Part shown: positions 43,817-52,991 of the stretch, piece by piece
How the letters are laid out: each line of letters begins with the position of its first letter
Position numbering within the stretch: the first letter of the stretch is position 1
Source of the DNA: Streptomyces sp. JHA26
Lineage (GTDB): Bacteria > Actinomycetota > Actinomycetes > Streptomycetales > Streptomycetaceae
Reading direction: 5' to 3'
NCBI RefSeq assembly: GCF_002005565.1
Contig: NZ_BDJC01000025.1
Coordinates: 1 to 64,000, forward strand
DNA: 64,000 nt
The notes under the pieces: model-generated
Told to the model about the DNA's origin: nothing
The model's database searches: none
Seen by the model: only the letters and a program-made list of their open reading frames with translations
Position numbers and translations under genes: made by a program

Positions 43817-44614
43817 CTACATCCGGGACACGTTGCGTTCGTAGACCAGCCGCAGTCCCATCAGCGTCAGCCACGGCTCGTGCTCGTCGATGACCGAGGC
43901 CTCGCCCAGGACCATCGGCGCCAGACCGCCCGTCGCGATGACCGTCACGTCGTCGGGGTCCGTGGCCAGCTCGCGGGCCATGCGGTTGACGACCCCGTCG
44001 ACCTGGCCCGCGAAGCCGTAGACGATCCCGGACTGCATCGCCTCGACCGTGTTCTTGCCGATCACGCTGCGGGGGCGCGCCACCTCGATCTTGCGGAGCT
44101 GGGCGCCCTTGACGCCGAGTGCCTCCACCGAGATCTCGATGCCGGGGGCGATGACCCCGCCGACGTACTCCCCGCGCGCGCTCACCGCGTCGAACGTCGT
44201 CGCCGTGCCGAAGTCCACGACGATCGCCGGACCGCCGTAGAGCTCGACCGCGGCGACCGCGTTGATGATGCGGTCGGCGCCGACCTCCTTGGGGTGGTCG
44301 GTGAGGATCGGGACGCCGGTCTTGACACCCGGCTCGACCAGGACCGCGGGCACGTCGCCGTAGTAGCGGCGGGTGACCTCGCGGAGTTCGTGCAGGACCG
44401 AGGGGACGGTCGCGCAGATGGCGATGCCGTCGATGCCGTCACCCAGCTCGTCGCCGAGGAGCGGGTGCATGCCCATCAGACCCTGGAGGAGGACCGCCAG
44501 CTCGTCCGCCGTGCGGCGCGGGTCCGTGGAGATGCGCCAGTGCTCGACGATGTCCTCTCCGTCGAAGAGGCCCAGGACGGTGTGCGTGTTGCCCACGTCG
44601 ATCGTCAGCAGCAT
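43817..44614 (-). CDS. coaX: Type III pantothenate kinase
   Basis: 265 residues; phosphorylates pantothenate, the first step of CoA synthesis. N-terminal MLLTIDVGNTHTVLGLFDG is the phosphate-binding motif of the ASKHA fold; GADRIINAVAA and VVDFGTATTFDAV are the other family signatures. Type III enzymes use a monovalent cation and are not feedback inhibited by CoA. It is the last gene of the NAD/pantothenate operon, 4 nt after nadC. Confidence 0.95.
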   Translation of the reverse strand: MLLTIDVGNTHTVLGLFDGEDIVEHWRISTDPRRTADELAVLLQGLMGMHPLLGDELGDGIDGIAICATVPSVLHELREVTRRYYGDVPAVLVEPGVKTGVPILTDHPKEVGADRIINAVAAVELYGGPAIVVDFGTATTFDAVSARGEYVGGVIAPGIEISVEALGVKGAQLRKIEVARPRSVIGKNTVEAMQSGIVYGFAGQVDGVVNRMARELATDPDDVTVIATGGLAPMVLGEASVIDEHEPWLTLMGLRLVYERNVSRM

Positions 44615-44618
44615 GCCT

Positions 44619-45608
44619 CTACTCCGCTTCCCGCAGGTCGAGGCCGATGTCCAGGATGGGCGAGCTGTGGGTGAGGGCGCCCACGGCCAGGTAGTCGACG
44701 CCGGTGTCCGCGTACGCCTTGGCGTTGTCCAGGGTCAGGCGGCCCGACGCCTCCAGGGCGGCGCGGCCGTTCACGAGGGCGACCGCCTCCTCGCACTCGC
44801 CCGGCGTGAAGTTGTCCAGCAGGATCAGGTCGGCGCCGGCGTCCAGGACCTCGCGCAACTGGTGCAGCGTGTCGACCTCGACCTCGATGGGGACGTCCGG
44901 GAAGCGTTCGCGGACCGCCTGGAAGGCCGCCGCCACGCCGCCCGCCGCGACCACGTGGTTGTCCTTCACCAGCGCGGCGTCCGAGAGGGACATGCGGTGG
45001 TTCACGCCGCCGCCGCAGCGGACCGCGAACTTCTCCAGCGCGCGCAGGCCCGGGGTCGTCTTGCGGGTGTCCCGGACGCGGGTCCCGGTGCCTTCGAGGG
45101 CGTCCTCCCACGCGCGCGTGGCGGTCGCGATGCCCGACAGGCGGCACAGGAGGTTGAGCGCGCTGCGTTCGGCGGTGAGGAGGTCGCGGGTGCGGGTGGT
45201 GACCGTGAGGAGCTTCTGGCCGGGCTCCACGCGGTCGCCGTCCGCCACGTGGCGTTCCACCTCGAACTCGTCCGTCGCGACGATCGACAGGACCGCCTCG
45301 GCGACCCTGAGGCCGGCCACGACGCCCGCCTCGCGCGCGGTGAAGTCGGCGGTGGCCACCGCGTCCTCGGGGATGGTCGCGACCGTCGTCACGTCCACGC
45401 CGTGGGCCAGGTCCTCCTGGAGGGCCACGTTCGCGATGTCCTCGACCTCCACGGGGTCGAGGCCGGAGTCGAGCAGGAGGGCGGCGAGCGCGGGATCCAG
45501 GCCGCACTCCAGGTACGCCTCTTCGTCGGTGTCCGCGCCGCAGGCGCAGCCGTCGCCGCAGCCTCCGTCGGAGGCGAGGGGAAGGTCGGGGGTGTTCACT
45601 GTCGTCAC
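44619..45608 (-). CDS. nadC: Nicotinate-nucleotide pyrophosphorylase (quinolinate PRTase)
   Basis: 329 residues; converts quinolinate and PRPP to nicotinate mononucleotide. Family signatures: RSALNLLCRLSGIATATRAW, DTRKTTPGLRALEKFAVRCGGG, HRMSLSDAALVKDNH and LILLDNFTPGE. An N-terminal extension has closely spaced cysteines (GGCGDGCACGAD) not needed for catalysis. GTG at 45608 overlaps the nadB stop (GTGA), whereas GTG 45599 has better spacing to AGGAG; either is possible. Confidence 0.95.
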   Translation of the reverse strand: MTTVNTPDLPLASDGGCGDGCACGADTDEEAYLECGLDPALAALLLDSGLDPVEVEDIANVALQEDLAHGVDVTTVATIPEDAVATADFTAREAGVVAGLRVAEAVLSIVATDEFEVERHVADGDRVEPGQKLLTVTTRTRDLLTAERSALNLLCRLSGIATATRAWEDALEGTGTRVRDTRKTTPGLRALEKFAVRCGGGVNHRMSLSDAALVKDNHVVAAGGVAAAFQAVRERFPDVPIEVEVDTLHQLREVLDAGADLILLDNFTPGECEEAVALVNGRAALEASGRLTLDNAKAYADTGVDYLAVGALTHSSPILDIGLDLREAE

Positions 45609-47338
45609 TGCTCCTGGGGACGCTGCGCCGGCCGGGGGCCGGGGGTGGTCGGGGGGAATTCTGGCGTGTCCGTGGTGTGCACGGCGAGGGTGCGGTCGGG
45701 GTTCAGGCGTACGACGATGTGGCGGCGCCACGTCGTGTCGTCGCGGTCCGCGTGGTCCTCGCGCCAGTGGCAGCCCCGCGTCTCCTCGCGCCGTGCCGCC
45801 GCGGCCACCAGGACGCGGGCCACGCACAGGAGGTTCGTCGCCTCCCACGTGTCGACGCCCGGCTCGGCCGTCTTGCCGTTCCCCTCCAGGGCCTCGCGGG
45901 CCTCGGTGTGGAGGTGGTGCAGCCGGTCGGCGGCCCGGGTGAGGGAGTCCGCCGAGCGCAGGACGCCGGCGCCCTCGGTCATGATCCGCTGGATGGTGAG
46001 GCGGGCCTCGGGCGGGAGGAGGGGGTGCTCCGGGAGTTCCCGGTGCGGCAGCGGCGCCGGCACGCGCGCGTGGAGCGTGCCGTCCGCGTGGCCCGCCGCG
46101 ATGTCGGCGGCGATGCGCTCGGCGTAGACCAGGCCCTCGAGGAGCGAGTTCGACGCCAGGCGGTTGGCGCCGTGCACGCCCGTGCAGGCGACCTCGCCGC
46201 ACGCGTACAGGCCGGGGACCGTGGTGCGGCCCGAGGTGTCGGTGCGGACGCCGCCGGAGGCGTAGTGGGCGGCCGGGGCGATCGGGATCGGCTCGGTGAC
46301 CGGGTCGATGCCGTGGGCGCGGCAGGCGGCGAGGATCGTCGGGAAGCGGTGCTCCCACATCTGTGCGCCGAAGTGGCGTCCGTCGAGGTACATGTGGTCG
46401 ACGTCCCGCTCCTGCATGCGGCGCACGATGCCCTTGGCGACGATGTCCCGGGGCGCCAGTTCGGCCAGTTCGTGCTGCCCCTGCATGAAGCGCACGCCGT
46501 CGGCGTCCACCAGGTGGGCGCCCTCGCCGCGTACCGCCTCCGAGACCAGGGGCTGCTGGCCCTCCGCGTCCGGGCCGAGGAAGAGGACCGTGGGGTGGAA
46601 CTGGACGAATTCGAGGTCGCTCACCTCGGCGCCGGCGCGCAGGGCGAGCGCGACGCCGTCGCCCGTGGAGACGGACGGGTTCGTCGTCGCCGCGAAGACC
46701 TGGCCCATGCCGCCGGTCGCCAGGACCACGGCGGGCGCGTGGACCGCGCCGACGCCGTCGTGCTGGCCCTCGCCCATGACGTGCAGGGTGACGCCGGCGG
46801 TGCGGCCGTCGGCGTCCGTGAGGAGGTCGAGGACGAGGGCGTTCTCGACCGTCCGGATCCCCCGGGCGCGGACCGCCTCGACCAGGGCGCGGGAGACCTC
46901 CGCGCCGGTGGCGTCGCCGCCCGCGTGGGTGATGCGGCTGCGGTGGTGGCCGCCCTCGCGGGTGAGGGCGAGCCCGCCCTCGGACGACCGGTCGAAGTGC
47001 GCGCCGGCCTCGATGAGCCGGCGTACGGCGTCGGGGCCCTCGGTGACCAGGACGCGGACGGCCTCCGGGTCGCACAGGCCCACGCCGGCCACCAGGGTGT
47101 CGTCGAGGTGCTGCTCGGGGGTGTCGCCCTCGCCGAGGGCGGCGGCGATGCCGCCCTGCGCCCAGCGGGTGGAGCCGTCGTCGAGGCGGGCCTTGGTGAC
47201 GACGATCGTGCGCAGGCCGGCGGCCTCGCAGCGCATCGCGGCGGTCAGGCCGGCGACGCCGGAGCCGACGACCACCACGTCCGCCGTGAGGGCCCAGCCG
47301 GGCGCGGGTGCGTGCAGTCGTATGCCTGTGCTGTTCAC
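45605..47338 (-). CDS. nadB: L-aspartate oxidase
   Basis: 577 residues; FAD enzyme oxidising aspartate to iminoaspartate for quinolinate synthesis. FAD-binding ADVVVVGSGVAGLTAAMRCEAAGLRTIVVTK at the N-terminus, active-site regions RWAQGGIAAAL, THAGGDATG and HYASGGVRTDTSGRT, and NRLASNSLLEGLVYAERIA. nadA is not in this window. Overlaps panC upstream and nadC downstream by 4 nt each, so strict co-translation is likely. Confidence 0.96.
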   Translation of the reverse strand: MNSTGIRLHAPAPGWALTADVVVVGSGVAGLTAAMRCEAAGLRTIVVTKARLDDGSTRWAQGGIAAALGEGDTPEQHLDDTLVAGVGLCDPEAVRVLVTEGPDAVRRLIEAGAHFDRSSEGGLALTREGGHHRSRITHAGGDATGAEVSRALVEAVRARGIRTVENALVLDLLTDADGRTAGVTLHVMGEGQHDGVGAVHAPAVVLATGGMGQVFAATTNPSVSTGDGVALALRAGAEVSDLEFVQFHPTVLFLGPDAEGQQPLVSEAVRGEGAHLVDADGVRFMQGQHELAELAPRDIVAKGIVRRMQERDVDHMYLDGRHFGAQMWEHRFPTILAACRAHGIDPVTEPIPIAPAAHYASGGVRTDTSGRTTVPGLYACGEVACTGVHGANRLASNSLLEGLVYAERIAADIAAGHADGTLHARVPAPLPHRELPEHPLLPPEARLTIQRIMTEGAGVLRSADSLTRAADRLHHLHTEAREALEGNGKTAEPGVDTWEATNLLCVARVLVAAAARREETRGCHWREDHADRDDTTWRRHIVVRLNPDRTLAVHTTDTPEFPPTTPGPRPAQRPQEQ

Positions 47339-48327
47339 GAGGCGGCTCCGAAGGTGAGGGGGACGTTGTCGATCAGCCGGGTCGCGCCGACCCGGGCGGC
47401 GACGGCGAGGACGGCCTCGCCGGTGTGGTCGTCACCGATCTCGGTGAAGTCGGACGGGTCGACCAGGGCGAGGTAGTCCAGCTCCAGCGGCGGGTCGAGG
47501 CGGGCGGCCTCGTCCAGGACCAGGCGGGCGGCGGCGCGGACGGCCGTGGCGCCGCCCGGCGCGGACGTGGCGACGGCGTGCGCGTCGGCCGCCGCGCGGG
47601 ACTCGCCGAGGGCGTCGAGCGCCTCGGCACGCGCGTGCGTGGCGGGCACTTCGCGGGCCCGCGCGCGCAGCGCCTCCTGGGCGGCGTGCCGGTCGAGGCC
47701 GGCGAACAGCGCCCGGGAGAGCGCCAGGGCGGTGCGGCGCTCCCGGGGCGAGAGGTAGCGGTTGCGGCTGGAGAGGGCCAGGCCGTCGTCCTCGCGCACG
47801 GTGGGCACGCCGACGATCTCCACGCCGAAGTTCAGGTCGCGGACCATGCGGCGGATCAGGGCGAGCTGCTGGGCGTCCTTCTGGCCGTACAGGGCCAGGT
47901 CGGGGCGGGTGAGGTGGAGCAGCTTGGCGACGACGGTGAGCATCCCGTCGAAGTGGCCGGGGCGCGAGGCACCCTCCAGGCGCTCGCCCATGGGGCCCGC
48001 CGTGACGCGGACCTGGGGCTCGCCGCCCGGGTAGACCTCCTCGACGGACGGGGCGAAGACGGCGTCCGCGCCCGCCTGCTCGGCGAGCTTCAGGTCGGCC
48101 TCCAGGGTGCGCGGGTAGCGGTCCAGGTCCTCCCCGGCGCCGAACTGGAGCGGGTTGACGAAGACGGTGACGACCACCTCGCCGTCCGGGCCGACGGCCC
48201 GCCGTGCCGTGCGGATCAGGGTGGCGTGGCCCTCGTGCAGGGCGCCCATGGTCATCACGACGGCCCGGCGACCGTGACGTACGCGCGCGTGCAGCTCGTC
48301 CGCGGTGCGCAGCAGGGTGGTGGTCAT
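47335..48327 (-). CDS. panC: Pantothenate synthetase
   Basis: 330 residues; ATP-dependent joining of pantoate and beta-alanine. Signatures: VMTMGALHEGHATLIRTAR (HIGH-like), VFVNPLQFGAGEDLDRYPR, GHFDGMLTVVAKLL, LYGQKDAQQLALIRRMVRDL and SSRNRYLSPRER. Coupled by 4-nt overlaps to the DUF2520 gene upstream and nadB downstream. Confidence 0.96.
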   Translation of the reverse strand: MTTTLLRTADELHARVRHGRRAVVMTMGALHEGHATLIRTARRAVGPDGEVVVTVFVNPLQFGAGEDLDRYPRTLEADLKLAEQAGADAVFAPSVEEVYPGGEPQVRVTAGPMGERLEGASRPGHFDGMLTVVAKLLHLTRPDLALYGQKDAQQLALIRRMVRDLNFGVEIVGVPTVREDDGLALSSRNRYLSPRERRTALALSRALFAGLDRHAAQEALRARAREVPATHARAEALDALGESRAAADAHAVATSAPGGATAVRAAARLVLDEAARLDPPLELDYLALVDPSDFTEIGDDHTGEAVLAVAARVGATRLIDNVPLTFGAAS

Positions 48328-49280
48328 CGGGCGTCTCCCTCGGTGCCGTCGGTGCCGTCGGTTCGCTCTGTCCCGCCGTTTCCGTCGGCGAGTACTCCGA
48401 GCAGGTCCTCGGCGAGTTCGGGTCTGAGCAGTCCGTGGTCCAGGGCGCGGTCGGCCGTCGCGCGGGCCATCGCCACGTAACCGGCGACGGCCTGCGGGGC
48501 GTGTGCGCGCAGTTCCACGATGTGCGCGGCGACCGTGCCCGCGTCCCCGCGCGCGACGGGGCCGGTCAGCGCCGCGTCGCCGGAGCGCAGGGCGTTGTCG
48601 AGGGCGGCGCCCAGCAGCGGGCCGAGCATCCGGTCGGGGGCCCCGACGCCGGCGGTGCGCAGCAGCTCCAGGGACTGGGCGACCAGGGTGACCAGGTGGT
48701 TGGCGCCGAGGGCGAGCGCCGCGTGGTACAGCGGGCGCCTGTCCTCGGCGATCCACTCCGGCTCGCCGCCCATCTCGATGACCAGGGCCTCGGCGGCCAG
48801 CCGCAGTTCCTCGGGCGCGGTGACGCCGAAGGAGCAGCCGGCCAGGCGCTGGACGTCCACGGCGGTGCCGGTGAACGTCATCGCCGGGTGCAGGGCGAGC
48901 GGCAGGGCGCCGGCGCGCAGGGCCGGGTCCAGGACCTTGGCGCCGTAGCGCCCGGAGGTGTGCGCGATCAGCTGGCCCGGGCGCACCGCGCCGGTCTCGG
49001 CGAGCCCGGTCACCAGGCCGGGCAGCGCGTCGTCGGGGACGGTCAGCAGCACCAGTTCGGCGCGCTGGAGGACCTCGGCGGGCGTCATGAGCGGCACGTC
49101 GGGGAGCAGGTCCGCGGCGCGCCGTCTGGAGGCGTCGGAGACCCCGGAGACGGCCACCGGGCGGTGCCCGGCGAGCTGGAGGGCCGCGGCCAGCACGGGA
49201 CCCACGCGTCCGGCGCCGACGACGCCTACGGTGAGCCGTGCGGGGCGGTCCTTGGGATCTGGCTGTGGGGTTGTGTTCAC
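48324..49280 (-). CDS. Rossmann-like/DUF2520 protein, possible pantoate-pathway reductase
   Basis: 318 residues from a GTG start. N-terminal Rossmann motif VGVVGAGRVGPVLAAAL and DUF2520 C-terminal helical domain (PLALHPAMTF, LALGANHLVTLVAQSLELL). The architecture resembles ketopantoate reductase/6-phosphogluconate-type dehydrogenases. Directly precedes panC with a 4-nt overlap, as its homologue does in Mycobacterium; a role supplying pantoate is a reasonable inference but unproven. First gene of the five-gene operon. Confidence 0.85.
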   Translation of the reverse strand: MNTTPQPDPKDRPARLTVGVVGAGRVGPVLAAALQLAGHRPVAVSGVSDASRRRAADLLPDVPLMTPAEVLQRAELVLLTVPDDALPGLVTGLAETGAVRPGQLIAHTSGRYGAKVLDPALRAGALPLALHPAMTFTGTAVDVQRLAGCSFGVTAPEELRLAAEALVIEMGGEPEWIAEDRRPLYHAALALGANHLVTLVAQSLELLRTAGVGAPDRMLGPLLGAALDNALRSGDAALTGPVARGDAGTVAAHIVELRAHAPQAVAGYVAMARATADRALDHGLLRPELAEDLLGVLADGNGGTERTDGTDGTEGDAR

Positions 49281-49488
49281 GCGACGGCGGCCTTCCCGTT
49301 CCAGTCCGCTCGGGGTACCGGACGATTTCTCGTCATGTTAACGCGATCGGTTCCGCGGGCGTCCGGTCGTCCACGGGCCGGGGGTCCGCACCCGCCCGGC
49401 GCCCGGCGCCCGCCCGCTCCGGGTGCCGGGTGCGGCGCGGACGGAAACCCTGGTGTCCCCGCCGGCTCCCGCACGGCATGATCCCGGC

Positions 49489-50682
49489 ATGACTGGTACA
49501 GGGGAGAACGCGGAACAGGCGGGGACGACGGAGTCGCCGGAGCGGCGGAAGGAGCGGCACGCACGCATGCGCGAGCGGCGCGTGGCCGTCCATCGCAGCG
49601 CGAAGCGCCGGCTCGCCCGCCCGGGCTACACCACCACCCTCCGGGAGCGGATCGGCCTGCTCGACGGAGCCGGGGAACTCTACGACCTCGACGAGCCGTC
49701 GGACGTGTACGGCAACGGCATCGTGACGGCGCTGGAGGAGCGGACGGCCGCCCTGCTCGGTCACGAGGCGGCCGTCTTCTTCCCGACCGGCACCATGGCC
49801 CAGCAGGTGGCGCTGCGCTGCTGGGCGGGCCGCACCGGCAACCCGGTCGTCGCCCTGCACGGCCTCGGCCACCCCGAGGTGCACGAGCGGAACGCCTTCA
49901 GCCGGGTCGGCGGCCTGCACCCGGTACGGCTGACGAGCGAGCCCCGGCAGCCGACCGCCGACGAGGTGCGCGACTTCGAGGAGCCGTTCGGCGCGCTGAT
50001 GCTGGAGCTGCCGCTCAGGGACGCCGGCTGTCTGCTGCCCACCTGGGACGAGCTGACCGAGGTGGTCGGGGCGGCCCGGGAGCGCGACGCGGTGGTGCAC
50101 TTCGACGGGGCCCGCCTGTGGGAGTCCACCGTGCACTTCGGCCGCCCGCTGGACGAGATAGCGAGCCTCGCGGACAGCGTGTACGTCTCGTTCTACAAGT
50201 CCCTCAAGGGCTACGGCGGCGCCGCCCTGGCCGGCCCCCGGACGCTGGTGGAGGAGGCCAGGGCCTGGCGGCACCGGTACGGCGGCACCGTGTTCCAGCA
50301 GTTCCCCACGGCCTTGTCGGCGCTGGCCGGCCTGGAGCGCGAGCTGCCCCGGCTGCCGCAGTACGCGAGGCACGCGCGCGTGGTGGCCGCCGCGCTGCGC
50401 GAGGGCTTCGCGGCGGCCGGGCTGCCGTGGGCGCGGGTGCACCCCGAGGTGCCCCACACCCACGAGTTCCAGGTCTGGCTGCCCTGCGACGCCGAGGTGG
50501 CCGGGGAGAGCGCGATCCGGCAGGGCGAGGAGACGGGGACCCTGCTCTTCGGCCGGCCCTGGGACGAGGCCGGGCCGGGCATCGCCGTCACCGAGGTCGG
50601 GGTGGAGGCGGAGGGCCTGGAGTGGACGGCCGACGACGTGAGGGCGGCGGTCGCGGACTTCGCCGCGCGGCTGCCCCGGTGA
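49489..50682 (+). CDS. Threonine aldolase/beta-eliminating lyase-family PLP enzyme
   Basis: 397 residues, fold-type I PLP enzyme. YDLDEPSDVYGNGIVTALEERTAALLGHEAAVFFPTGTMAQQVAL matches the beta-eliminating lyase/threonine aldolase family; the Asp and PLP-lysine are in VHFDGARLW and YVSFYKSLKGYGGAAL. A basic N-terminus of about 30 residues is extra. Probably cleaves L-threonine or L-allo-threonine to glycine and acetaldehyde, or a related beta-hydroxy amino acid. Divergent from the cofactor operon. Confidence 0.88.
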   Translation: MTGTGENAEQAGTTESPERRKERHARMRERRVAVHRSAKRRLARPGYTTTLRERIGLLDGAGELYDLDEPSDVYGNGIVTALEERTAALLGHEAAVFFPTGTMAQQVALRCWAGRTGNPVVALHGLGHPEVHERNAFSRVGGLHPVRLTSEPRQPTADEVRDFEEPFGALMLELPLRDAGCLLPTWDELTEVVGAARERDAVVHFDGARLWESTVHFGRPLDEIASLADSVYVSFYKSLKGYGGAALAGPRTLVEEARAWRHRYGGTVFQQFPTALSALAGLERELPRLPQYARHARVVAAALREGFAAAGLPWARVHPEVPHTHEFQVWLPCDAEVAGESAIRQGEETGTLLFGRPWDEAGPGIAVTEVGVEAEGLEWTADDVRAAVADFAARLPR

Positions 50683-50715
50683 GCGGGTGACCGGCCGGCC
50701 CGCCTCGTCCGCGGG

Positions 50716-50934
50716 TCAGCCGACGGCACGCGGCCGCGGGCCGGTCCGCCACCGGCGCAGGGCCCGCCGTACGCGGCCGTGCGCCGGGCGGCCGGCCAGG
50801 ACCCTGCAAAAGCTGCGGCGGTCGCCCCACGCACGCAGGACCTGCCGGTCGTGGGTGCCGGGTGCGGGCGGCGCGGGGTCGCCGAGCTGCCGGGCGCGGT
50901 AGGTGTCGAGGAGGTACTGCTGCGTGATGCTCAT
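50716..50934 (-). CDS. Small conserved hypothetical protein (72 residues)
   Basis: Begins MSITQQYLLDTYRARQLGDP and ends in an Arg-rich tail (VRRALRRWRTGPRPRAVG). Basic, no membrane segment. Divergent from the ArsR-type regulator with a palindrome between, so it may be that regulator's target. Resembles short uncharacterised Streptomyces proteins; function unknown. Confidence 0.65.
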   Translation of the reverse strand: MSITQQYLLDTYRARQLGDPAPPAPGTHDRQVLRAWGDRRSFCRVLAGRPAHGRVRRALRRWRTGPRPRAVG

Positions 50935-51037
50935 GGCGGATCGTCTCTCGGAGTACGACGGCTGACGGTTCGGTGAGCGGGCTCCGCGGCTGCCCCGGTG
51001 GCCCCAGACCGCTCCCGCGGCACCGGCGGTGTCGTGC

Positions 51038-51060
51038 CGATTGACGGCACCGGTCAATCG
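51038..51060. promoter_or_regulatory. Palindromic operator near the ArsR-type gene
   Basis: CGATTGAC (51038-51045) and GTCAATCG (51053-51060) are perfect 8-bp inverted arms with a 7-nt spacer, midway between the divergent small gene and the ArsR-type regulator. Confidence 0.65.
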
Positions 51061-51098
51061 ACGCCGTCGTTGTCGGTGGCGGCGTGCACCATGGGGGC

Positions 51099-52205
51099 AT
51101 GAGCGTGCGCATCGACATCACGGGGCTGCGGCCGGAGAGGGTCGCCGTCGTGCCCTCCCCCCTGGCCGAGTTGTGCATGGCGCTGCACGCGCTGTCCGAG
51201 CCGGGCCACCACCCGGGGCTGCAGGGCTGGGTGACCGGTGTCACCGCCCGGCTCGACCCGCACCTGGCCGACCGGATGTGCGAGGCCGACTTCCTGTGGC
51301 GGACGACGTTCTCGGACCTGTTCCTGCCCTTCGCCGGCATCCCCGGCCGCAGCACGCTGCCCGGCGCCACCCTCGCCGAGGACCTGGACCTGCTGGACAA
51401 GCTGTCGGACGAGCAGTTCGTGGACGCGGCACTGGAGTTCACCTGCGCCATGCCCCACGGCACCCAGGGCGCCTCCGCGCTCTCGGACGCCGTGTTGCGC
51501 CGGCGCGCCCTGGACCTGGCCACCGCGCGGGGGCCGCGGCAACTGCGGTTCAGTGAACGGCTGCTGGCCGACCCGCCCCGGATCCGGGCCTGGCTGCGCC
51601 AGTTCCTGCACGACTGCGACGAGGCGTTCTTCGCGGACGCCTGGTCCCGGCTGCGCCACCAGCTCGCGGCCGACGCCCGCCACAAGACGGAGCTGCTGCG
51701 GCGCCGGGGCCTGGCCGAGGCGCTGGCCGCGGTGTCCCCGGCGGTGGCGCTGGACGAGGCGGCCGGTGTGATCACGGTCGACAAGCTGGGCGACGGCCGC
51801 ACGGCCACCGGGGACGGCGGTCTGCTGCTCCTGCCCACCAGCTTCGGATGGCCGCACCTGTCGGTCCTGCACCGGTACGGCTGGCAGCCCGTCCTGCACT
51901 ACCCGGTCGGCGCCGCCGAGCCGGTCTCCCCGCCGTCCGTCGAGCAGCTCACGCTGCGGATGTCCGCACTGTCCCACCCGGTGCGGATGCGGATCTGCCG
52001 CCACCTGGCCCGCAGCGCGTACACCACGGGCGAACTGGCGCAGGCGCACGGCCTGACGGCCCCGGAGGTGTCCCGGCACCTGGGCGTGCTGAAGAAGGCG
52101 GGCCTGATCACCACGCGCCGCCGCGGGCGGTACGTCCTGCACCAGCTGGACGTGACGGTGGTGGCCCGGCTCGGCAGCGACTTCCTGGAGGGCCTCCTCC
52201 GGTGA
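51099..52205 (+). CDS. DUF5937/ArsR-type helix-turn-helix regulator
   Basis: 368 residues. A long N-terminal region (PLAELCMALHALSEPGHHPGLQGW..., DUF5937-like) of unknown ligand is followed by a C-terminal ArsR winged helix (SHPVRMRICRHLARSAYTTGELAQAHGLTAPEVSRHLGVLKKAGLITTRRRGRYVLHQL). The N-terminus MSVRIDITGLRPERVAVV is typical of this Streptomyces family. Likely autoregulated through the palindrome at 51038-51060 and possibly controlling the divergent 72-residue gene. Confidence 0.88.
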   Translation: MSVRIDITGLRPERVAVVPSPLAELCMALHALSEPGHHPGLQGWVTGVTARLDPHLADRMCEADFLWRTTFSDLFLPFAGIPGRSTLPGATLAEDLDLLDKLSDEQFVDAALEFTCAMPHGTQGASALSDAVLRRRALDLATARGPRQLRFSERLLADPPRIRAWLRQFLHDCDEAFFADAWSRLRHQLAADARHKTELLRRRGLAEALAAVSPAVALDEAAGVITVDKLGDGRTATGDGGLLLLPTSFGWPHLSVLHRYGWQPVLHYPVGAAEPVSPPSVEQLTLRMSALSHPVRMRICRHLARSAYTTGELAQAHGLTAPEVSRHLGVLKKAGLITTRRRGRYVLHQLDVTVVARLGSDFLEGLLR

Positions 52206-52236
52206 CCCGGCGCCGTGGGGGGGGAGGGGCGGGCGG

Positions 52237-52908
52237 TCAGCCGTGTCCGCCGGCCCGCACCAGCCCGGTCTCGTAGGCCAGGACCACCACCTGCACCCGG
52301 TCGCGCAGGCCGAGCTTGGTCAGGATGCGGCCGACGTGCGTCTTCACGGTCGCCTCGGACAGCACGAGCCGGGTCGCGATCTCCCGGTTGGACATGCCCT
52401 GCGCGACCAGCACCATCACCTCGCGCTCGCGCTCGGTGAGCCGCTGGAGCTCCCCGTGCCGGGGCTCCTGGCCGGCGGTCGGCAGCATCGGGGCGAACCG
52501 GTCGAGGAGCCGGCGGGTGGTCGAGGGGGCCACCACCGCGTCGCCGCTGTGCACGGAGCGGATCGCGGCGAGCAGCTCGCCGGGCGGCACGTCCTTGAGC
52601 ATGAAGCCGGAGGCGCCCGCCTTCAGCGCCGAGAAGGCGTACTCGTCCAGGTCGAAGGTGGTCAGGATCAGCACCTTCGGCGCGGCCGGGTCCGCGCAGA
52701 TCCGGCTGGTGGTCTCCACCCCGTCGAGCTTGGGCATGCGGACGTCCATCAGGACGACGTCGACGGCGGTCGAACGCAGCACCTGGAGTGCCTCGACGCC
52801 GTCGCCCGCCTCCGCGACGACCTCCATGTCCGGCTGGGCCGCGAGCACCATCCGGAACCCGGTGCGCAGCAGCACCTGGTCGTCGACGAGCATCACGCGG
52901 ATCGTCAT
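52237..52908 (-). CDS. LuxR/NarL-type response regulator
   Basis: 223 residues: receiver (TIRVMLVDDQVLLRTGF, phospho-Asp in VVLMDVRMPKLDG) and LuxR DNA-binding domain (LTEREREVMVLVAQGMSNREIATRLVLSEATVKTHVGRIL). Downstream of its cognate kinase with an 83-nt gap. Targets unknown. Confidence 0.93.
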   Translation of the reverse strand: MTIRVMLVDDQVLLRTGFRMVLAAQPDMEVVAEAGDGVEALQVLRSTAVDVVLMDVRMPKLDGVETTSRICADPAAPKVLILTTFDLDEYAFSALKAGASGFMLKDVPPGELLAAIRSVHSGDAVVAPSTTRRLLDRFAPMLPTAGQEPRHGELQRLTEREREVMVLVAQGMSNREIATRLVLSEATVKTHVGRILTKLGLRDRVQVVVLAYETGLVRAGGHG

Positions 52909-52991
52909 CGGGCCTCTTCCGTTCTCCGGCCGGAGCCCCGGCCGGGGGTTGTGACAGGTGTCAACGCCGTACACGCGTACGGGCACGGAGG

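Noticed and set aside
43525..43893. Plus-strand frame over the coaX downstream region
   Set aside because: It crosses a terminator and the dispersed repeat, has no family resemblance and no clear ribosome-binding site.
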